A DNA stretch of 60,594 nucleotides from Lachnospiraceae bacterium (GTDB lineage Bacteria > Bacillota > Clostridia > Lachnospirales > Lachnospiraceae), in contig JAFUTQ010000107.1 in the NCBI GenBank assembly GCA_017484135.1, positions 1 to 60,594 of the forward strand, in the 5' to 3' direction. Below are positions 25,433-35,357 of this stretch, piece by piece. Made by a program: the position numbers and the translations under genes. The notes under the pieces are model-generated. The model searched no databases. It worked only from the letters and a program-made list of their open reading frames with translations, and was not told where the DNA came from. Each line of letters opens with the position of its first letter. Positions within the stretch are counted from its first letter, which is position 1.

Positions 25433-26473
25433 ATGGCGATTACCATCAGAGACGTTGCCAAGAAAGCCGGTGTGTCCGTATCCACCGTTTCCAAGGTAAT
25501 AAACGGCTGGACATCCATATCCGCCGAGACCACCGCAAGAGTAAACGCGGTAATCGAAGAGCTGCACTTTACGCCTAATGCCAGAGCAGTGAGTTTTGCA
25601 AGACGCGCCACCAAAAACATTGTGTTCCTGACCTCTCTGGAGCGGGAGGAAGCATACAAAAATCCCCATATGTTCGATATCATGTGCGGTGTCTACAGTG
25701 AGCTTGCCGGCTACAATTATACGGTTACGCTGGTAGATACCTCTGAGGAAGCGTACCCGGGCGAGACTGTGGAGCATATGATTGCCGGTGGTGCAGCCGA
25801 CGGAGTGGTGGTACATGGCTCGGCACTGAATGAAAACACTGCTCAAAAGATCATTGAGAAGAATTTTCCTCACACGATCATTGGAAATCCCGGTCTGGAT
25901 ACACAATTGTGCTGGATTGACACCGATCACGTACAGGCCGGGCAATTTGCGGCCGAGCACCTGATTGCCTGCGGTTATACCAAGGCAGCATTTATCGGCG
26001 GAAAAAAAACAGACGCGATCTCCCAGCAACGATTAAAGGGAGTGCGTCAGACCATGCTAAAGAGCGGACACAGAATGGAGCAGGCGCATATCAGATACAC
26101 AGGCTCCAGCAGACAGGAGGGCTATACCGCGGCCACCGACCTTCTCTCCGGAGAAAACAGACCGGAAGCCATTGTGTGTGAAAATAACACCATTGCACTG
26201 GGTGTATCAAAGGCCATCGAACATCTGAGCTTAAAGGTGCCTGAGGAAATCGCTTTCCTCACGTTTAACAGATATCCCTACTCAAACGTCATCGATCCTG
26301 CTCCTACCATTGTAGATATTGATATGTATGACATGGGAAAGCAGGCCGGTATCACAATGGCCCGAAAGCTTCAAACACCCAGCCTGCTTGTTCAGAGCTT
26401 CACGACGCTTCCCATTCTGGTTCAGGGGGAGACGACGCGGAAAAAAGCTTCTGATTCCTCGCTTGACCATTGA
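25433..26473 (+). CDS. LacI-family regulator of the maltodextrin operon (MalR-like)
   Basis: A 346-residue LacI/GalR repressor. The N-terminal HTH is textbook (TIRDVAKKAGVSVSTVSKVIN) with the hinge helix region PNARAVSFARR; the rest is a periplasmic-binding-protein-like sugar sensor (ADGVVVHGS, FIGGKKTDAISQQRLKG, LTFNRYPYSNVIDPAPTIVDIDMYDMG). It is divergent from malEFG-amylase across 201 bp that hold matching operator half-sites, so it most likely controls that operon in response to a maltodextrin. The start follows TTAGGAGGAAAACC. Confidence 0.9.
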   Translation: MAITIRDVAKKAGVSVSTVSKVINGWTSISAETTARVNAVIEELHFTPNARAVSFARRATKNIVFLTSLEREEAYKNPHMFDIMCGVYSELAGYNYTVTLVDTSEEAYPGETVEHMIAGGAADGVVVHGSALNENTAQKIIEKNFPHTIIGNPGLDTQLCWIDTDHVQAGQFAAEHLIACGYTKAAFIGGKKTDAISQQRLKGVRQTMLKSGHRMEQAHIRYTGSSRQEGYTAATDLLSGENRPEAIVCENNTIALGVSKAIEHLSLKVPEEIAFLTFNRYPYSNVIDPAPTIVDIDMYDMGKQAGITMARKLQTPSLLVQSFTTLPILVQGETTRKKASDSSLDH

Positions 26474-26519
26474 GACGCTGACAGCTGTTTATTGGCATAG
26501 CGCTAAATGGAATGGTACA

Positions 26520-27647
26520 CTAATAGTCCTCCAGAAAATGATGCTTGACCCCATCCTCCTTATACGCAATAACGGTGTTCAGATTCACATTTTCCACGCT
26601 GCGGAATATATTGCTCTCCACATAGGGATTCGTCTTTTTTAAGGTCTCAATCAGCTGCTTGATCTCCATCCGCTTGGATACCGTTCTGCCGTCCGGGTCA
26701 CAGGTGGTACAGGTGTCGGTAAATTTGCAGGCACACTGTATGAAGCGCAGATCATTATAATCGCGCCAGTGCTTGATATCGGCCTCCCGCACCAGATACA
26801 TCGGGCGGATCAGCTCCATGCCCGCAAAGTTGGTGCTGTGCAGCTTCGGCATCATGGTCTGCACCTGCGCTCCGTACAGCATTCCCATGAGAATCGTCTC
26901 AATCACATCATCATAGTGATGCCCCAGGGCAATCTTGTTACAGCCCAGTTCCTTCGCTTTGCTGTATAAATAGCCCCTGCGCATTCTCGAGCACAGGTAG
27001 CACGGCGATTTTTCGATCTCATACACCGCGTCAAAGATCTGGCTTTCAAACACCGTGATCGGAATCTGCATCAGCTTCGCATTCTCCTCGATCACCCTTC
27101 GGTTTGCCTCATTGTACCCCGGATCCATGACGAGAAAGATCAGCTCAAAGGCAAATTTGTTGTGGCGCTTCAGCTCCTGAAACAGCTTTGCCATCAGCAT
27201 GGAATCCTTGCCGCCGGAGATACACACTGCGATCCGATCCCCCGGCTGCACCAGCTCATACACATTAATTGCCTTGGCGAATTTGCTGAAAATGTCCTTG
27301 TGAAACTTCTTCCGCAGGCTTTTTTCAATGTCGGCACAGCGCTGCGCGGCAGTATCCTGCCTGCGGGAAAAGCTGTCTATCAGCCATGCATGATATCCGC
27401 CCTTTAAGCTGTACGCATCATACCCAGCCTCACGCAGGGCAAGCGCTTCCTCCACGCTGTTCAACCCCCTGGTGCAGTATAAAATCAATTTTTTGTCATG
27501 GGGAAGTCCCGTCTGCTGCAGCTTTTCTGCCTCATAGCGAACTGCATCGGGAATAAAGCCATGACGATAAGTATCCTCATCCCGCATATCGAGCAACACA
27601 TAACTCTCTTTTTCTAACTGTGCCAATTCTTCCAGTGTGATTTCCAT
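26520..27647 (-). CDS. Rhodanese-TtcA fusion, tRNA thiolation-type protein
   Basis: A 375-residue two-domain protein. Residues 1-100 are a rhodanese domain with the active-site Cys58 in LILYCTRG, able to carry a persulfide. Residues 110-375 are a TtcA-like adenylating domain: PP-loop SGGKDS (144-149), CxxC in PCYLCSRMRRG, ALGHHYDDVIETILM, and a second Cys cluster QCACK...CTTC. TtcA proteins thiolate tRNA C32 using an iron-sulfur cluster, so the fusion joins a sulfur donor to the thiolase. The frame opens at 27710, but ATG 27647 follows AAGGAAAC and begins the domain. It is convergent with the LacI gene. Confidence 0.85.
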   Translation of the reverse strand: MEITLEELAQLEKESYVLLDMRDEDTYRHGFIPDAVRYEAEKLQQTGLPHDKKLILYCTRGLNSVEEALALREAGYDAYSLKGGYHAWLIDSFSRRQDTAAQRCADIEKSLRKKFHKDIFSKFAKAINVYELVQPGDRIAVCISGGKDSMLMAKLFQELKRHNKFAFELIFLVMDPGYNEANRRVIEENAKLMQIPITVFESQIFDAVYEIEKSPCYLCSRMRRGYLYSKAKELGCNKIALGHHYDDVIETILMGMLYGAQVQTMMPKLHSTNFAGMELIRPMYLVREADIKHWRDYNDLRFIQCACKFTDTCTTCDPDGRTVSKRMEIKQLIETLKKTNPYVESNIFRSVENVNLNTVIAYKEDGVKHHFLEDY

Positions 27648-27719
27648 CTCTGTTTCCTTCTGCTCCCGATTTTCACATATTTTCATAGAAATTACATTTT
27701 GATTTAACAAAATAAGCAG

Positions 27720-29538
27720 TCAGGCTTCGCCAAGTGGTCGTGTCACCTCCGCCAGCCATTCCCGCTCCTCCGGCGGCAGATACCCTTGAAGTGTTTCATA
27801 AACTCTTTCATGATAACTGTTTAGTAATTGGATTTCCCGCTCGCTCAGCCACTCGGTAAGAATCGCCTCCCGCTCATACGGCACCAGTGTAAGTGTCTCA
27901 AACTCCATAAACTGACCGTAGGATGTTTTCTCCGCCTTCTTACACAGAATCAGATTTTCAATCCGGATTCCGTACTGTCCTTCCAAATAAATCCCCGGCT
28001 CATTTGAGGTAATCATCCCCTCCTCCAGCTTCACTCCCAGAGAACCACTCCTCCCTTTCAGCCGGATGCTGTTTGGCCCTTCATGGACACTGAGCAGATA
28101 GCCCACGCCATGACCGGTTCCGTGATCATAGTCCATCCCTCTCTCCCACAACGGCGCTCTTGCCAGATAATCTAAATTTGCCCCGGTACAGCCATACTTA
28201 AAATGTGCGGCTCCCAGATTCAGATTGCCCCGAAGTACGGTCGTATAATCCTCCTTCTGACGTCTCGTCAGCGCTCCGACTGCCACGGTGCGGGTAATAT
28301 CCGTCGTTCCCTCCAGATATTGTCCGCCCGTATCCATCAGGACAAACGTATTGTCTTCCAGCGGGATATCCGTCTCTTCGGTCGGTTCATAGTGCACAAT
28401 CGCTCCATGTGCCCCCGACGCAATAATGGGCGCAAAGCTCTGCTCCAGAAATCCCTCCTGCTCCTTACGGTAGGCCTCTAACTGCCTCGCCACATCCAGC
28501 TCTGTGAGCCGCTTTCTGTTCCACTCTGCAGACTCCGGCTGCTGCTTCAGCCAGTAAATCAGTCTGGTCACTGCCACCCCATCCCGGATGTGTGCCATGC
28601 GCACATGCTCCATCTCCACGGGGTTTTTCACTGCTTTTGCCAGGCTCGTAGGATTCGCCCGGTCAATCACAGTCACACTTTGGGGAATCGCCGACAATAA
28701 CGCGACATTCACGAACTGTTTATCCAAAAGCAGACTGATATCGTCTAATTTTGCCACGTCATTATATATCTCGAGGTAAGGTTTTATCTGAATTCCGTCC
28801 GTTTCCAGTGCCTCCCGTACCTCATCACCAATTACACAGGGATTCACATACAATCGGGCTGTGTCCGGCTCAATCAGCGTGTAAGCCAGCACCACCGGCG
28901 TATATGCCACATCATTTCCCCGTATATTATAGAGCCAGGCAATGTCATCCAGTGAAGCCAGAAGATGTACCTCTGCACCCTCCGCAGCAATCTGACTCCG
29001 AAGCTCCTTTAATTTGTCGCTTCGACTTTTTCCTGTATAATCTTGATTTAATAACCATGCGGGTTCCGCCAACAATTCCGGTCGGTCACTCCAAATCTCT
29101 CCCACCAGATCCACCCGTTCCTCATAACGGATCTGCCGGTTCTCCAGCTTTTTTTTTCATCTGCAATGCATAGCTTTCAGAGACCGTCCGCCCGTCATAT
29201 CCCAGACATGCCCCTTCCTGCAGCACCTCTGCCATATATTCGGGTATGGTGGGAACCCCGGTTTCCCCCATTTTCCGGAGCGTAATCCCGGTTCCCTGCA
29301 GCTGTTCCCTTGCCTGAATAAAATACCTTGCGTCCGTCCACAAACCCGCCTCTTCTGCGGTAATGACAAGTGTTCCCGCCGATCCGTCAAAACCGGAAAT
29401 ATATTCCCTGCACTTGAAATAATCTCCTACATACTCCGATGCATGAAAATCATCCGATACAATCAAATATGCATCAATGCCATGCACCTCCATCCGTCTG
29501 CGAAGCTCTTGCACTCTGTCATAATATGGCTGTTTCAT
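27720..29538 (-). pseudogene. Xaa-Pro aminopeptidase (aminopeptidase P) split by a frameshift
   Basis: A M24 metallopeptidase that removes N-terminal residues before proline. The N-terminal creatinase-like domains run from 29538 to a run of nine A (29149-29157 on the minus strand); there the frame shifts and stops at 29122. The continuation, starting at about 29150, runs to 27720 and holds the metal site: DTGGQYLEGTTDITRT, GTGHGVGYLLSVHEGP, NEPGIYLEGQYGIRIEN. With eight A the two parts join as one protein of about 605 residues, the usual length. It could be an inactive allele, slippage-dependent expression, or a homopolymer sequencing error. It precedes the TtcA fusion and follows the CPBP gene by 4 bp. 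Confidence 0.88.
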
Positions 29539-29542
29539 CTTC

Positions 29543-30652
29543 CTATATCTCCATCATCTGCCCTAATTCTCCGCCCATATTGTAATAGACCCAGCACAGG
29601 ATCAATGTCATAATGACTGCAATCATGATCGCCACTGCAGAAATTCCTACCGCCGCAATGGCAAGACCATTTTTTTCGCCACGGAGTTTCAGGGACGTAA
29701 TTCCTCCCAGCAGTCCGTCTATGGCAATCCCGATCCCAATACCCAGAAATCCCGTCAGACATCCAATAATGCCGAGGGCAAGAGAAATCGCTGCCGTGCT
29801 TTCCGCCTCTCCTTCCCCGGGAATCGGCTTCCATCCCTGCACACGAGCAACGATTTCATCCAGTTTCCTTTTGCGGAGCAACACAAAGCATGGGATCAGC
29901 AGAAATGGCACGGCTATGAGATTGTAACTGGACAACATAGAAATTCCGTCCACCAGATCCCCCTGATCAAAAATTCCGCTTCCCTGAAGACTGGCAAAAT
30001 CCATCAGACCATGCAGAATGATCGTAACCCAGATATTATTGCTTCTCAGATAAATCGCCGCAAAAATTATTCCCAAAACCACTGCTTCAATTACCTGCAC
30101 ACAGACACTTTCAAGGTTTGCACCGGCAGCAAGATTGCTAAAATGTGCCAGTCCAAAGATAATGCTCGAAATCAGTACCGCTCCCAGAACGCCTCTTCCG
30201 GTCTTTGAAAATCTCTGAATCAACAGATTAAGCACAATTCCTCTTAAGAACACTTCCTCTGCATATCCAACCAAAAACATAGTCACGGCAAAGATCACGA
30301 TATTCCACCAGGATTGTACCTTCACAGGATCCTCCATCATTTGAAGATAGAGCATCCCGATCATCGCCATCCCGATCTGACCCACAACAAAGCCGCCGAT
30401 GTAAAAGCCTCGAACAAAGCCTGCCCCTCTTTGTCTCAGAATGCCGCCATAGCCAAACCAGATTAAAAGTAACGTTCCCACCAGCGCTGCCAGCAGCTCT
30501 CCCAGCATGTCCATAGAATATCCGGTCCATACAACCGGAAGTACTTGAAGCACCCACGATCCCGCATACAGCATGAGCAGAAAAAACGCTACAATCAATA
30601 TGCTGATTCCCACGACGCACCATTTGGGCAGTCTCATGATCCGTTGATTCAT
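29543..30652 (-). CDS. CPBP-family intramembrane metalloprotease with DUF4190-like tail
   Basis: A polytopic membrane protein of 369 residues. The CPBP (CAAX/bacteriocin-processing) motifs are EEVFLRG, HFSNLAAG and HGLMDFASL, which supply the Glu and His catalytic residues. After the protease domain there is a charged linker (KRKLDEIVARVQGW) and two more hydrophobic segments with a Gly-rich hairpin (GIIGCLTGFLGIGIGIAI), similar to DUF4190 modules. Such proteins process prenylated or secreted peptides or give self-immunity in other bacteria; no bacteriocin genes are visible here. Ends 4 bp before the aminopeptidase. Confidence 0.85.
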   Translation of the reverse strand: MNQRIMRLPKWCVVGISILIVAFFLLMLYAGSWVLQVLPVVWTGYSMDMLGELLAALVGTLLLIWFGYGGILRQRGAGFVRGFYIGGFVVGQIGMAMIGMLYLQMMEDPVKVQSWWNIVIFAVTMFLVGYAEEVFLRGIVLNLLIQRFSKTGRGVLGAVLISSIIFGLAHFSNLAAGANLESVCVQVIEAVVLGIIFAAIYLRSNNIWVTIILHGLMDFASLQGSGIFDQGDLVDGISMLSSYNLIAVPFLLIPCFVLLRKRKLDEIVARVQGWKPIPGEGEAESTAAISLALGIIGCLTGFLGIGIGIAIDGLLGGITSLKLRGEKNGLAIAAVGISAVAIMIAVIMTLILCWVYYNMGGELGQMMEI

Positions 30653-30679
30653 TGATGGTTCTCCTTTGTTTCGAACTGA

Positions 30680-31357
30680 TTACTTCGAGGATGGCAGATA
30701 CCTTCCGATGACTCCCGCCATCTGACTGATGGGCATTGACTGCAGGAACACACGCCCCGGCCCCCGTACAACCGTGTTAAACACACCCTCTCCGCCAAAC
30801 ACCATGTTTTTGATACCGGGAACAGATTGGATATCTATACTGCAGGTAGAATCCATGGCTGCCAGATACCCGGTATCCACAATGATGGACTGACCGTCCC
30901 CGATCTGATACTCCTTGATATAGCCGTCAAATTCCAAAAATACAACACCCTGTCCGCTCAGCCTCTGCATGATAAAGCCCTCTCCGCCAAACAGACCGCT
31001 TCCAATCCTTTTCTGAAAAAACGTAGACAGTTCGATTCCTGCTGTCGAAGCCAAAAACGCTGATTTTTGACACACGAGATCCTGCCCCGGGGCAAGTTCA
31101 AACGCACGAATCGATCCCGGAAAGCTGGATGCAAAGGCAATCATCCCCTGCCCGTTCATCGCAGTATAGTGATTCAGGAATAAGCTCTCTCCGCTAAACA
31201 TTCTCCCCAGCATCTTTCCGACTCCGCCGCCTACGGTCTCCATCTTCATATTCGGAGACATCCATGACATGGCTCCACTCTCTGTGATCATCTTTTCGCC
31301 TGCTTCCAGTTGACAGATAACAACCGGTAACGGTTCACCCTCAATAGAATACTGCAT
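30680..31357 (-). CDS. AIM24/TIGR00266-family protein
   Basis: A 225-residue beta-helix protein of the AIM24 (DUF124) family. The pattern of Gly-rich strands is typical: ESGAMSWMSPNMKMETVGGG, GSGLFGGEGFIMQRLSGQGVVFLE, VFGGEGVFNTVVRGPGRVFLQSMP. The biochemical role of bacterial members is unknown. The frame is open to 31468, but the ATG at 31357 directly follows AAAGGAGGAATTAAT, so the 37 earlier codons are non-coding leader. It lies between the ribosomal operon terminator and the CPBP gene. Confidence 0.9.
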   Translation of the reverse strand: MQYSIEGEPLPVVICQLEAGEKMITESGAMSWMSPNMKMETVGGGVGKMLGRMFSGESLFLNHYTAMNGQGMIAFASSFPGSIRAFELAPGQDLVCQKSAFLASTAGIELSTFFQKRIGSGLFGGEGFIMQRLSGQGVVFLEFDGYIKEYQIGDGQSIIVDTGYLAAMDSTCSIDIQSVPGIKNMVFGGEGVFNTVVRGPGRVFLQSMPISQMAGVIGRYLPSSK

Positions 31358-31433
31358 ATTAATTCCTCCTTTAACTTTTGTTTTCCGCTGGTTTCTTACT
31401 TCTATTATAGCAACGTTTCTCCCTTTGCACAAG

Positions 31434-31476
31434 AAAAAACCTGTTGTATCCAAATGAATCAGATGCAACAGGTTTT
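31434..31476 (-). terminator. Terminator of the ribosomal super-operon
   Basis: On the minus strand AAAACCTGTTG and CAACAGGTTTT (11 bp) enclose a partly paired 19-base loop and end in a T6 run, about 47 bases past the rplQ stop. Confidence 0.85.
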
Positions 31477-31522
31477 CCGCTATTTCCTTATCCGGCCGAC
31501 AATGTCGACGGCACGTTTTTTC

Positions 31523-32128
31523 TTATACAAGTTCGATCAAAACCTCTAAGGCTCCGTCTCCCTTACGCTGACCAAGCTTAACGATTCTGGTATATCCACC
31601 CTTACGATCCGCATATTTGGGTGCTATCTCATCAAAAAGCTTTGCCACAAGATCTACCTCTTTGGTGTTTTTCTTTCTTCCTGCCACCGCTTCAGGGACT
31701 TCCACTACCGGATACAGAACTCTTAAGATCTGATGTCTTGCATGCAGTCTGGACGGAAGATCTTTCTTGATTTCCTTCTCGATCTCATCATAAACCGTAA
31801 CGGTAACGCCGTTTTCAATCCGTTTGATCTTTCCATTTTCATCGCGATGTGTCTCAGAAAGAACTTCTCCTGTATTCTTGTCGACAATCTGCTTTACACG
31901 CTTGCCGTCCTTGTCCTTGCGGGCAACCTTGGTGGTAACGGTAACCGTCTCATAATTGTCCTTTTCCTTTACGGCAAGTGCAATCAGCCCCTCTGCAATC
32001 TTTCTGATTTCCTTGGCCTTTGCCTCCGTGGTAACAATTTTTCCGTTATGAATCAACGCCGTTACCTGATTTCTCAATAATGCTTTTCTCTGGGAAGATG
32101 TTCTCCCTAACTTTCTATACTTTGCCAT
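31523..32128 (-). CDS. rplQ: 50S ribosomal protein bL17 with a large internal insertion
   Basis: Ribosomal protein bL17, near the exit tunnel. The ends are canonical ([20 protein letters not shown] and [26 protein letters not shown]), but at 201 residues it is about 80 longer than the Bacillus protein. The extra segment lies at residues about 63-130 ([20 protein letters not shown] to about [10 protein letters not shown]) and is rich in Lys, Asp, Thr and Val. The frame opens at 32200, but ATG 32128 follows GGAGG and fits the family N-terminus. Last gene of the alpha operon; in most Firmicutes ecfA1 would follow. Confidence 0.95.
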   Translation of the reverse strand: MAKYRKLGRTSSQRKALLRNQVTALIHNGKIVTTEAKAKEIRKIAEGLIALAVKEKDNYETVTVTTKVARKDKDGKRVKQIVDKNTGEVLSETHRDENGKIKRIENGVTVTVYDEIEKEIKKDLPSRLHARHQILRVLYPVVEVPEAVAGRKKNTKEVDLVAKLFDEIAPKYADRKGGYTRIVKLGQRKGDGALEVLIELV

Positions 32129-32255
32129 TTTTCTAATCCTCCATTTGTGGTACATCCGGCCACGCTCTTTGGTCTTATTTACCGAATGCTTTTTCGCCAT
32201 TCATGAATCCGGCAATGCTGCGCTCATCGGACTTACCGGCACTGCCGTTCTCTCA

Positions 32256-33218
32256 TCAGAGATCCTCGCCCTGGTTCAGCTGCAGCCCAAGCTCCTTAAG
32301 CTTTGCCAGCACCTCTTCCAGAGATTTACGTCCGAGGTTCCGAACCTTCATCATATCCTCCGGTGTCCGGTTCGTCAATTCCTCAACGGTATTGATTCCC
32401 GCCCTTTTCAGGCAGTTGTACGACCGAACGGATAACTCCAGCTCGTCAATATTCATCTCCAAAACCTTTTCTTTTGCATTGTCTTCCTTCTCGATCATAA
32501 TCTCTGCTGTCTTTGCATTTTCCGAGAGATCGATAAACAGACTCAAATGCTCGCTCAAAACCTTCGCTGCAAGACTGACTGTCTCATCCGGCTCCAGTGT
32601 TCCGTTTGTGTATACATCCAATGTAAGCTTATCATAATCGGTAATCTGTCCGACACGCGTGTTTTCCACGGATAAATTCACCCGCTCCACCGGTGTGTAG
32701 ATGGAATCCACAGCAATCATTCCGATCGGCAGTTCATCGCTTTTGTTTTTATCCGCGCTGACGTATCCCCTGCCCTTGGTAATCGTCAACTCCATGTACA
32801 GCTTGGAATCTGCGCCGCCGTTGAGATGCGCAATCTCCAGCTCCGGGTTCACAATCACAATATCCTGATCTACCTGAATATCTCCGGCAGTAACAACACC
32901 CTCACCGGCAAACTCAATGTATGCGGTTTTCGGCTCATCATCCAGGCTGTTGTTCCGGATCGCAAGATTCTTGATATTCATTATGATTTCGGTAACATCT
33001 TCCTTCACACCCGGAATTGAACTGAACTCATGCAGCACCCCGTCAATCTTAACCTGACTCACTGCCGCTCCCGGCAATGAAGACAACATGATTCTTCTCA
33101 ACGAATTGCCAAGCGTCGTACCATAGCCTCTTTCCAAAGGCTCGCATACAAAACGTCCGTATCTTTTGTCTTCAGAAATTTCAGCTATTTCAATTTTTGG
33201 TTTTTGAAAATCGAACAC
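32256..33218 (-). CDS. rpoA: DNA-directed RNA polymerase alpha subunit
   Basis: RNA polymerase alpha, which nucleates enzyme assembly. The N-terminal dimerisation domain shows [23 protein letters not shown]; the C-terminal DNA-binding domain shows [50 protein letters not shown]. Length 320 is standard. It lies 127 bp upstream of rplQ and 40 bp after rpsD. Confidence 0.98.
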   Translation of the reverse strand: MFDFQKPKIEIAEISEDKRYGRFVCEPLERGYGTTLGNSLRRIMLSSLPGAAVSQVKIDGVLHEFSSIPGVKEDVTEIIMNIKNLAIRNNSLDDEPKTAYIEFAGEGVVTAGDIQVDQDIVIVNPELEIAHLNGGADSKLYMELTITKGRGYVSADKNKSDELPIGMIAVDSIYTPVERVNLSVENTRVGQITDYDKLTLDVYTNGTLEPDETVSLAAKVLSEHLSLFIDLSENAKTAEIMIEKEDNAKEKVLEMNIDELELSVRSYNCLKRAGINTVEELTNRTPEDMMKVRNLGRKSLEEVLAKLKELGLQLNQGEDL

Positions 33219-33258
33219 TACCAGTCCCTCCTTTTTCGGGTATTACAGCTACTCACGA

Positions 33259-33852
33259 TTATTTCGAATACAACTCGACGATAAGCATCTCATCTACAGG
33301 AACGTCAATCATTTCTCTTGTCGGTAATTCCTTTACCGTTCCCTGCAGCTTCTCTGCATCTACGTCAAGCCATTCCGGAACCAGTCTTCCGCCTGTCACT
33401 TCTATGATGTCCTTCATTCTCTGTGAATTTTTGCGATCTTCCCTGATTTCAATTACATCCCCGGGCTTTACCAGATAGGACGGGATATTGACCTTCTTGC
33501 CGTTTACCAGAACAAACTTATGATCTACGATCTGTCTGGACTCTCTTCTGGTTCTTGCAAATCCCAGACGGAAGATTACGTTATCCAACCGGGACTCCAA
33601 AAGTGTCATCAGATTTGCACCGGTCATTCCCTTCATCCGGTCTGCCCGCTCATAATAATTGCGGAAGGGCTTCTCCAATACACCATAAATAAATTTTGCC
33701 TTCTGTTTCTCTCTGAGCTGAAGACCGTACTCAGACATCTTCTTATTTGCTCTTCTCAACTGTCTGTTAGACTTTTTATCATATCCCAAAAAGCTTGGCT
33801 CTAAGCCAAGAGATCTGCATCTTTTGAGAACAGGAACTTTATTTACTGCCAT
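33259..33852 (-). CDS. rpsD: 30S ribosomal protein uS4
   Basis: uS4 is a primary 16S binder that starts small-subunit assembly. The S4 RNA-binding domain [48 protein letters not shown] is clear; length 197. This copy lacks the N-terminal zinc cysteines ([16 protein letters not shown] has only one Cys). It sits within the alpha operon, unlike Bacillus where rpsD is elsewhere. Confidence 0.98.
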   Translation of the reverse strand: MAVNKVPVLKRCRSLGLEPSFLGYDKKSNRQLRRANKKMSEYGLQLREKQKAKFIYGVLEKPFRNYYERADRMKGMTGANLMTLLESRLDNVIFRLGFARTRRESRQIVDHKFVLVNGKKVNIPSYLVKPGDVIEIREDRKNSQRMKDIIEVTGGRLVPEWLDVDAEKLQGTVKELPTREMIDVPVDEMLIVELYSK

Positions 33853-33870
33853 TTTAGATATCCTCCTAAA

Positions 33871-34263
33871 TTATACTCTTCTACGTTTTGGTGGACGACA
33901 TCCATTGTGTGGAACCGGAGTCACGTCACGAATAGACAGAACCTCCAATCCGGCTGCCTGAAGGGCGCGGATTGCCGCCTCTCTTCCGGAACCCGGTCCT
34001 TTAACCAGAACGTCAACTGTTTTTAATCCATGCACAAGAGCTGCCTTTGTAGCAGTTTCTGCAGCCATCTGCGCAGCATACGGAGTAGATTTCTTTGAAC
34101 CTCTAAATCCAAGACCGCCGGCACTTGCCCATGATAAAGCATTTCCCTGCGCATCGGTCAATGTCACAATCGTATTATTGAAGGATGCCTGAATATGTGC
34201 CTGTCCATGTTCAACGTTTTTCTTTACGCGCTTTTTTGTCACTTTTTTCGTAACTTTAGCCAT
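33871..34263 (-). CDS. rpsK: 30S ribosomal protein uS11
   Basis: uS11 of the platform, 130 residues, with [30 protein letters not shown] and the C-terminal [17 protein letters not shown]. Lies 41 bp after rpsM and 18 bp before rpsD. Confidence 0.98.
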   Translation of the reverse strand: MAKVTKKVTKKRVKKNVEHGQAHIQASFNNTIVTLTDAQGNALSWASAGGLGFRGSKKSTPYAAQMAAETATKAALVHGLKTVDVLVKGPGSGREAAIRALQAAGLEVLSIRDVTPVPHNGCRPPKRRRV

Positions 34264-34304
34264 ATTTAAACTAACCTACTTTCTTCAAATATTGATCATT
34301 ACTT

Positions 34305-34673
34305 CTATTTCTTCTTGTTTGCGACAGTTCTCTTGGGTCCTTTTCTGGTTCTCGCATTGGTCTTGGTCTTCTGACCGCGAACCGGAAGTCCCTTTCTGTG
34401 ACGGATGCCGCGATAGCACCCAATCTCCTGCAGTCTCTTGATATCAAGAGCTGTCTGGCGTCTCAGATCACCCTCTACGGTCTGAGTCGCATCAATGACT
34501 GCGCTGATTCTCTTAACCTCTTCGTCGGTTAAGTCTCTGCAACGTGTATCCGGGTTTACATTTGCTTCCTTCAGGATCCGGTTCGAGCTTACTCTTCCGA
34601 TTCCGTAAATGTATGTCAAACCAATCTCAACACGTTTTTCTCTTGGTAAATCTACACCTGCGATACGAGCCAT
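34305..34673 (-). CDS. rpsM: 30S ribosomal protein uS13
   Basis: uS13 of the head, which contacts the large subunit. [26 protein letters not shown] and the C-terminal [25 protein letters not shown] are diagnostic; 122 residues. A 236-bp gap with hairpins separates it from rpmJ. Confidence 0.98.
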   Translation of the reverse strand: MARIAGVDLPREKRVEIGLTYIYGIGRVSSNRILKEANVNPDTRCRDLTDEEVKRISAVIDATQTVEGDLRRQTALDIKRLQEIGCYRGIRHRKGLPVRGQKTKTNARTRKGPKRTVANKKK

Positions 34674-34909
34674 GTGTGTTTACACCTCCATAATTATTCT
34701 TTGTTCGTTTCTTTTTCAGAGTAAATCAGACCCATGCAGCTGCGGTTGCCCGCCCTGAAATGTGTGCATACACCCGTTTCTCTGACTGCATCATCACTCC
34801 TCCGGTATGATGAGAAGCCAATGATTTCCAATTGCGCAAGGCGCATATTATGAACAGCATGATCCATGGTCATGCTGCAGCCGCACATAATAATTTCGAC
34901 AAGAGTTTC
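34674..34909 (-). promoter_or_regulatory. Non-coding gap before rpsM, possible alpha-operon leader
   Basis: The only long gap within the late ribosomal cluster (236 bp). It contains a strong inverted repeat AGCATGA / TCATGCT at 34856-34876 and a TGCGC / GCGCA repeat near 34833-34846. No credible gene is present (a 64-codon frame lacks a ribosome-binding site and family resemblance). It could be a regulatory leader or hold an internal promoter; this is inference. Confidence 0.4.
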
Positions 34910-35023
34910 TTACCCCTGTCTCTGTTTGTGTTTCGGGTTTTCACAGATGATTCTGATACTTCCCTTTCTCTTAATGACTTTGCATTTTTCGCAAATAGGC
35001 TTTACTGATGATCTTACCTTCAC
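34910..35023 (-). CDS. rpmJ: 50S ribosomal protein bL36
   Basis: bL36, 37 residues, translated from the minus strand with a GTG start: [20 protein letters not shown] then [17 protein letters not shown]. The zinc ligands are Cys11, Cys14, Cys27 and His32 (CEKC...CENPKH), so this is the zinc-binding type. An AAGGAGGA site precedes the GTG. It is located between infA and rpsM, the standard position. Confidence 0.96.
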   Translation of the reverse strand: MKVRSSVKPICEKCKVIKRKGSIRIICENPKHKQRQG

Positions 35024-35138
35024 AGCACAATCCTCCTTTCCCTTTGCTTTCTGCATGTAAAAATGCTAAATGGCGCGCTTCTGCTCAAAGCGTCCATCTA
35101 GCATTGTATCACAGTCTATCCGGGATTGCAAGAAAAAT

Positions 35139-35357
35139 TTACTTATCTCTCCAGATAATTCTTCCCTTTGTCAGGTCATACGGTGACATTTCGATGGTTA
35201 CCTTATCTCCGGGTAAGATCCGAATGAAGTTCATCCTCAGCTTTCCACTGATGTGGGCAAGCACCTGATGACCGTTCTCCAACTGCACCTGAAACATGGC
35301 ATTCGGTAATTTTTCCACAATCGTCCCTTCCACTTCAATTACATCTGCTTTTGACAT
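35139..35357 (-). CDS. infA: Translation initiation factor IF-1
   Basis: IF-1, a 72-residue OB-fold protein that occupies the A site during initiation: [30 protein letters not shown] and [28 protein letters not shown]. It overlaps the 3' end of the KOW-protein gene by 19 bp, so translation is probably coupled. Confidence 0.97.
   Translation of the reverse strand: MSKADVIEVEGTIVEKLPNAMFQVQLENGHQVLAHISGKLRMNFIRILPGDKVTIEMSPYDLTKGRIIWRDK

Noticed and set aside
34694-34888. 64-codon minus-strand frame between rpmJ and rpsM
   Set aside because: No ribosome-binding site, overlaps a palindrome, and no ribosomal protein is expected there.
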